Source of the DNA: Bacteroidales bacterium
GTDB lineage: Bacteria > Bacteroidota > Bacteroidia > Bacteroidales > UBA7960
DNA length: 36,303 bases
Direction: 5' to 3'
Assembly (NCBI GenBank): GCA_019429365.1
Contig: JAHYJD010000028.1
Coordinates: forward strand, 1 to 36,303
Part shown: positions 35,710 through 36,303 of the stretch, piece by piece
Numbering within the stretch: the stretch's first letter is position 1
Layout of the letters: the number at the start of each line of letters is the position of its first letter
Position numbers and translations under genes: made by a program
The notes under the pieces: model-generated
The model's input: only the letters and a program-made list of their open reading frames with translations
What the model was told of the DNA's origin: nothing
Database searches by the model: none

Positions 35710-35849
35710 TTACGGCTGGTAACAGGCGTTTGGCTCAATGGCGGGTGACGTGGTTAATTGAACATTCTACCCCGCATCAATTTTTGTGGTGTAATGACAG
35801 TTTTGTGCTCCGAAATCCGCCACTGCGCCAAGCGCCAAAACGTTAGGCT
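35708..35849 (+). repeat. attC-like site 4
   Basis: Left core GGCTGGTAAC (35714-35723) is complementary to the start of cassette 4 (34751-34759). Inner stem: 10 pairs with one G-T (35725-35734 with 35827-35836, GGCGTTTGGC/GCCAAGCGCC), T35735 opposite C35826, CA/TG, an A35738/C35823 mismatch, then TGGCGG/CCGCCA. AAAAC leads to the right core G35842 / TTAGGC. This is the only core in the array that fits GTTRRRY. Confidence 0.88.
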
Positions 35850-35889
35850 GCATTATGACAAAAAACTTAATTCATTCCAATGATATCTA

Positions 35890-36303
35890 ATGAATTTTAA
35901 CCTAAACTTTGATGAAATGAAAAACTATTTTGACTTTATTTTAACAGGGAAAAAATTATTCCCTTATTGGTTAGCTTTTTTAGTGGCTGTTGTAGTTCCC
36001 TATGCAATTTTGCTATTGAATTTAAGTAATATTCAACAAGGGAAAGGTACTTTAGTTACTTTCCTGACTGTTTTTTTAGTGGTAATATTATTATATTCAA
36101 TTACTTTCTTTATACTCAAATTATCGATTGAAAATGTCTCGTTTAAAGGTAATAGTTTTTCATTCACGGGTACATTTTTTAAATTCTTTGGAAAATTGGT
36201 TCTTGGTATGTTTTTAACAATAATTACACTAGGAATATATGGTGCTTGGTTCGTTAAAGACATTTACAATTTTTTTGTTAATAATACATTTTATAATTCT
36301 AAT
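35890..36303 (+). CDS. Cassette 5: DUF898/YjgN-like membrane protein (runs off right edge)
   Basis: The frame opens at ATG 35890, 47 nt into cassette 5, and is still open at the window end after 138 codons. It has two clear membrane helices (LFPYWLAFLVAVVVPYAILL and TLVTFLTVFLVVILLYSITF). Then comes FSFTGTFFKFFGKLVLGMF followed by LTIITLGIYGAWFVKDIYNF. This order of an FxFxG strand, a helix and TLGIYGAW is typical of the DUF898 (YjgN) family of integral membrane proteins with unknown role. The codon use is very AT-rich. Confidence 0.75.
   Translation, partial: MNFNLNFDEMKNYFDFILTGKKLFPYWLAFLVAVVVPYAILLLNLSNIQQGKGTLVTFLTVFLVVILLYSITFFILKLSIENVSFKGNSFSFTGTFFKFFGKLVLGMFLTIITLGIYGAWFVKDIYNFFVNNTFYNSN

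Larger units (their letters stand above)
31190..36303 (+). mobile_element. Integron-like element: recombinase plus at least five gene cassettes (open at right edge)
   Basis: Cassettes are 32450-33379 (930 bp), 33380-34046 (667), 34047-34750 (704), 34751-35842 (1092) and one from 35843 that runs off the window. Boundaries are set at G/TT of the right end of each palindrome. Every complete cassette holds one gene, in the same orientation, followed by one attC-like palindrome. The first 9 nt of each cassette are the reverse complement of the 9 nt before the C of AAC in its own palindrome, which is what insertion of a circular cassette would leave. The cassettes are visibly AT-richer than lepB or parA. 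Confidence 0.88.

Noticed and set aside
33247..35849. Palindromes between cassette genes read as plain transcription terminators or as REP elements
   Set aside because: They lack a T-tract after the stem, they are too long, and their outer ends match the start of their own cassette rather than each other. Neither explanation predicts that.
1..36303. CRISPR arrays, tRNA or rRNA genes, IS elements
   Set aside because: No regularly spaced direct repeats, no cloverleaf or rRNA sequence, and no transposase was recognised on either strand.

Overview
The window comes from a Bacteroidota genome, most likely class Bacteroidia. The evidence is the SusC/SusD pair, PorQ of the type IX secretion system, a DUF3276/PUR-type nucleic-acid-binding protein, the long NusB form, the yajC-ybbR-coaE neighbourhood, and promoters of the TAnnTTTG type. 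Most of the window is chromosomal core; the two accessory parts are a glycan-use operon on the left and a cassette array on the right.

Region 1 (1-14223, minus strand) is a polysaccharide utilisation locus. In transcription order it holds SusC, SusD, a LamG-type surface lipoprotein, two GH144-type (glucoamylase-like fold) lipoproteins, a large discoidin/six-hairpin glycoside hydrolase and a GPH-family sugar transporter that runs off the left edge. GH144 points to beta-1,2-glucan or sophoro-oligosaccharides as substrate. Directly upstream sits a wreck of the expected propeller/LuxR-type regulator: only its N-terminus and its C-terminal HTH survive, out of frame with each other.

Region 2 (14297-30750) is housekeeping. 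A plus-strand, tightly overlapping ruvX-def-M16 peptidase-O-methyltransferase unit is followed by a minus-strand block (outer-membrane protein, subtilisin-like protease, ispH, porQ, coaE, ybbR, yajC, DUF1573 lipoprotein, nusB). Then come a divergent PUR-type gene and a plus-strand parA-parB-DUF5683-dapB-lepB run. An inverted repeat with parS-like half-sites lies just in front of parA.

Region 3 (about 30920-36303) is the most interesting part. A tyrosine recombinase is followed, in the same orientation, by at least five small genes, each in its own cassette. The cassettes are separated by long imperfect palindromes that behave like integron attC sites. The first 9 nt of each complete cassette (beginning TT) are the exact reverse complement of the 9 nt before the C that closes AAC at the left end of that cassette's own palindrome. 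Position 10 is then always an A/C mismatch, 4 more pairs follow, and position 15 is always A/A. This holds in 4 of 4 complete cassettes and is the signature expected if each cassette was inserted as a circle. A second fixed A/C mismatch lies in the inner stem of all four palindromes. On the bottom strand these A/C mismatches become G-T wobbles, so the bottom strand should fold better, which is the strand canonical integron integrases use. The recombinase has the catalytic residues but I do not see the insertion typical of IntI, and most core sites do not fit GTTRRRY. I read this as a non-canonical, integron-like system of Bacteroidota that carries mostly lipoprotein and membrane-protein cargo.
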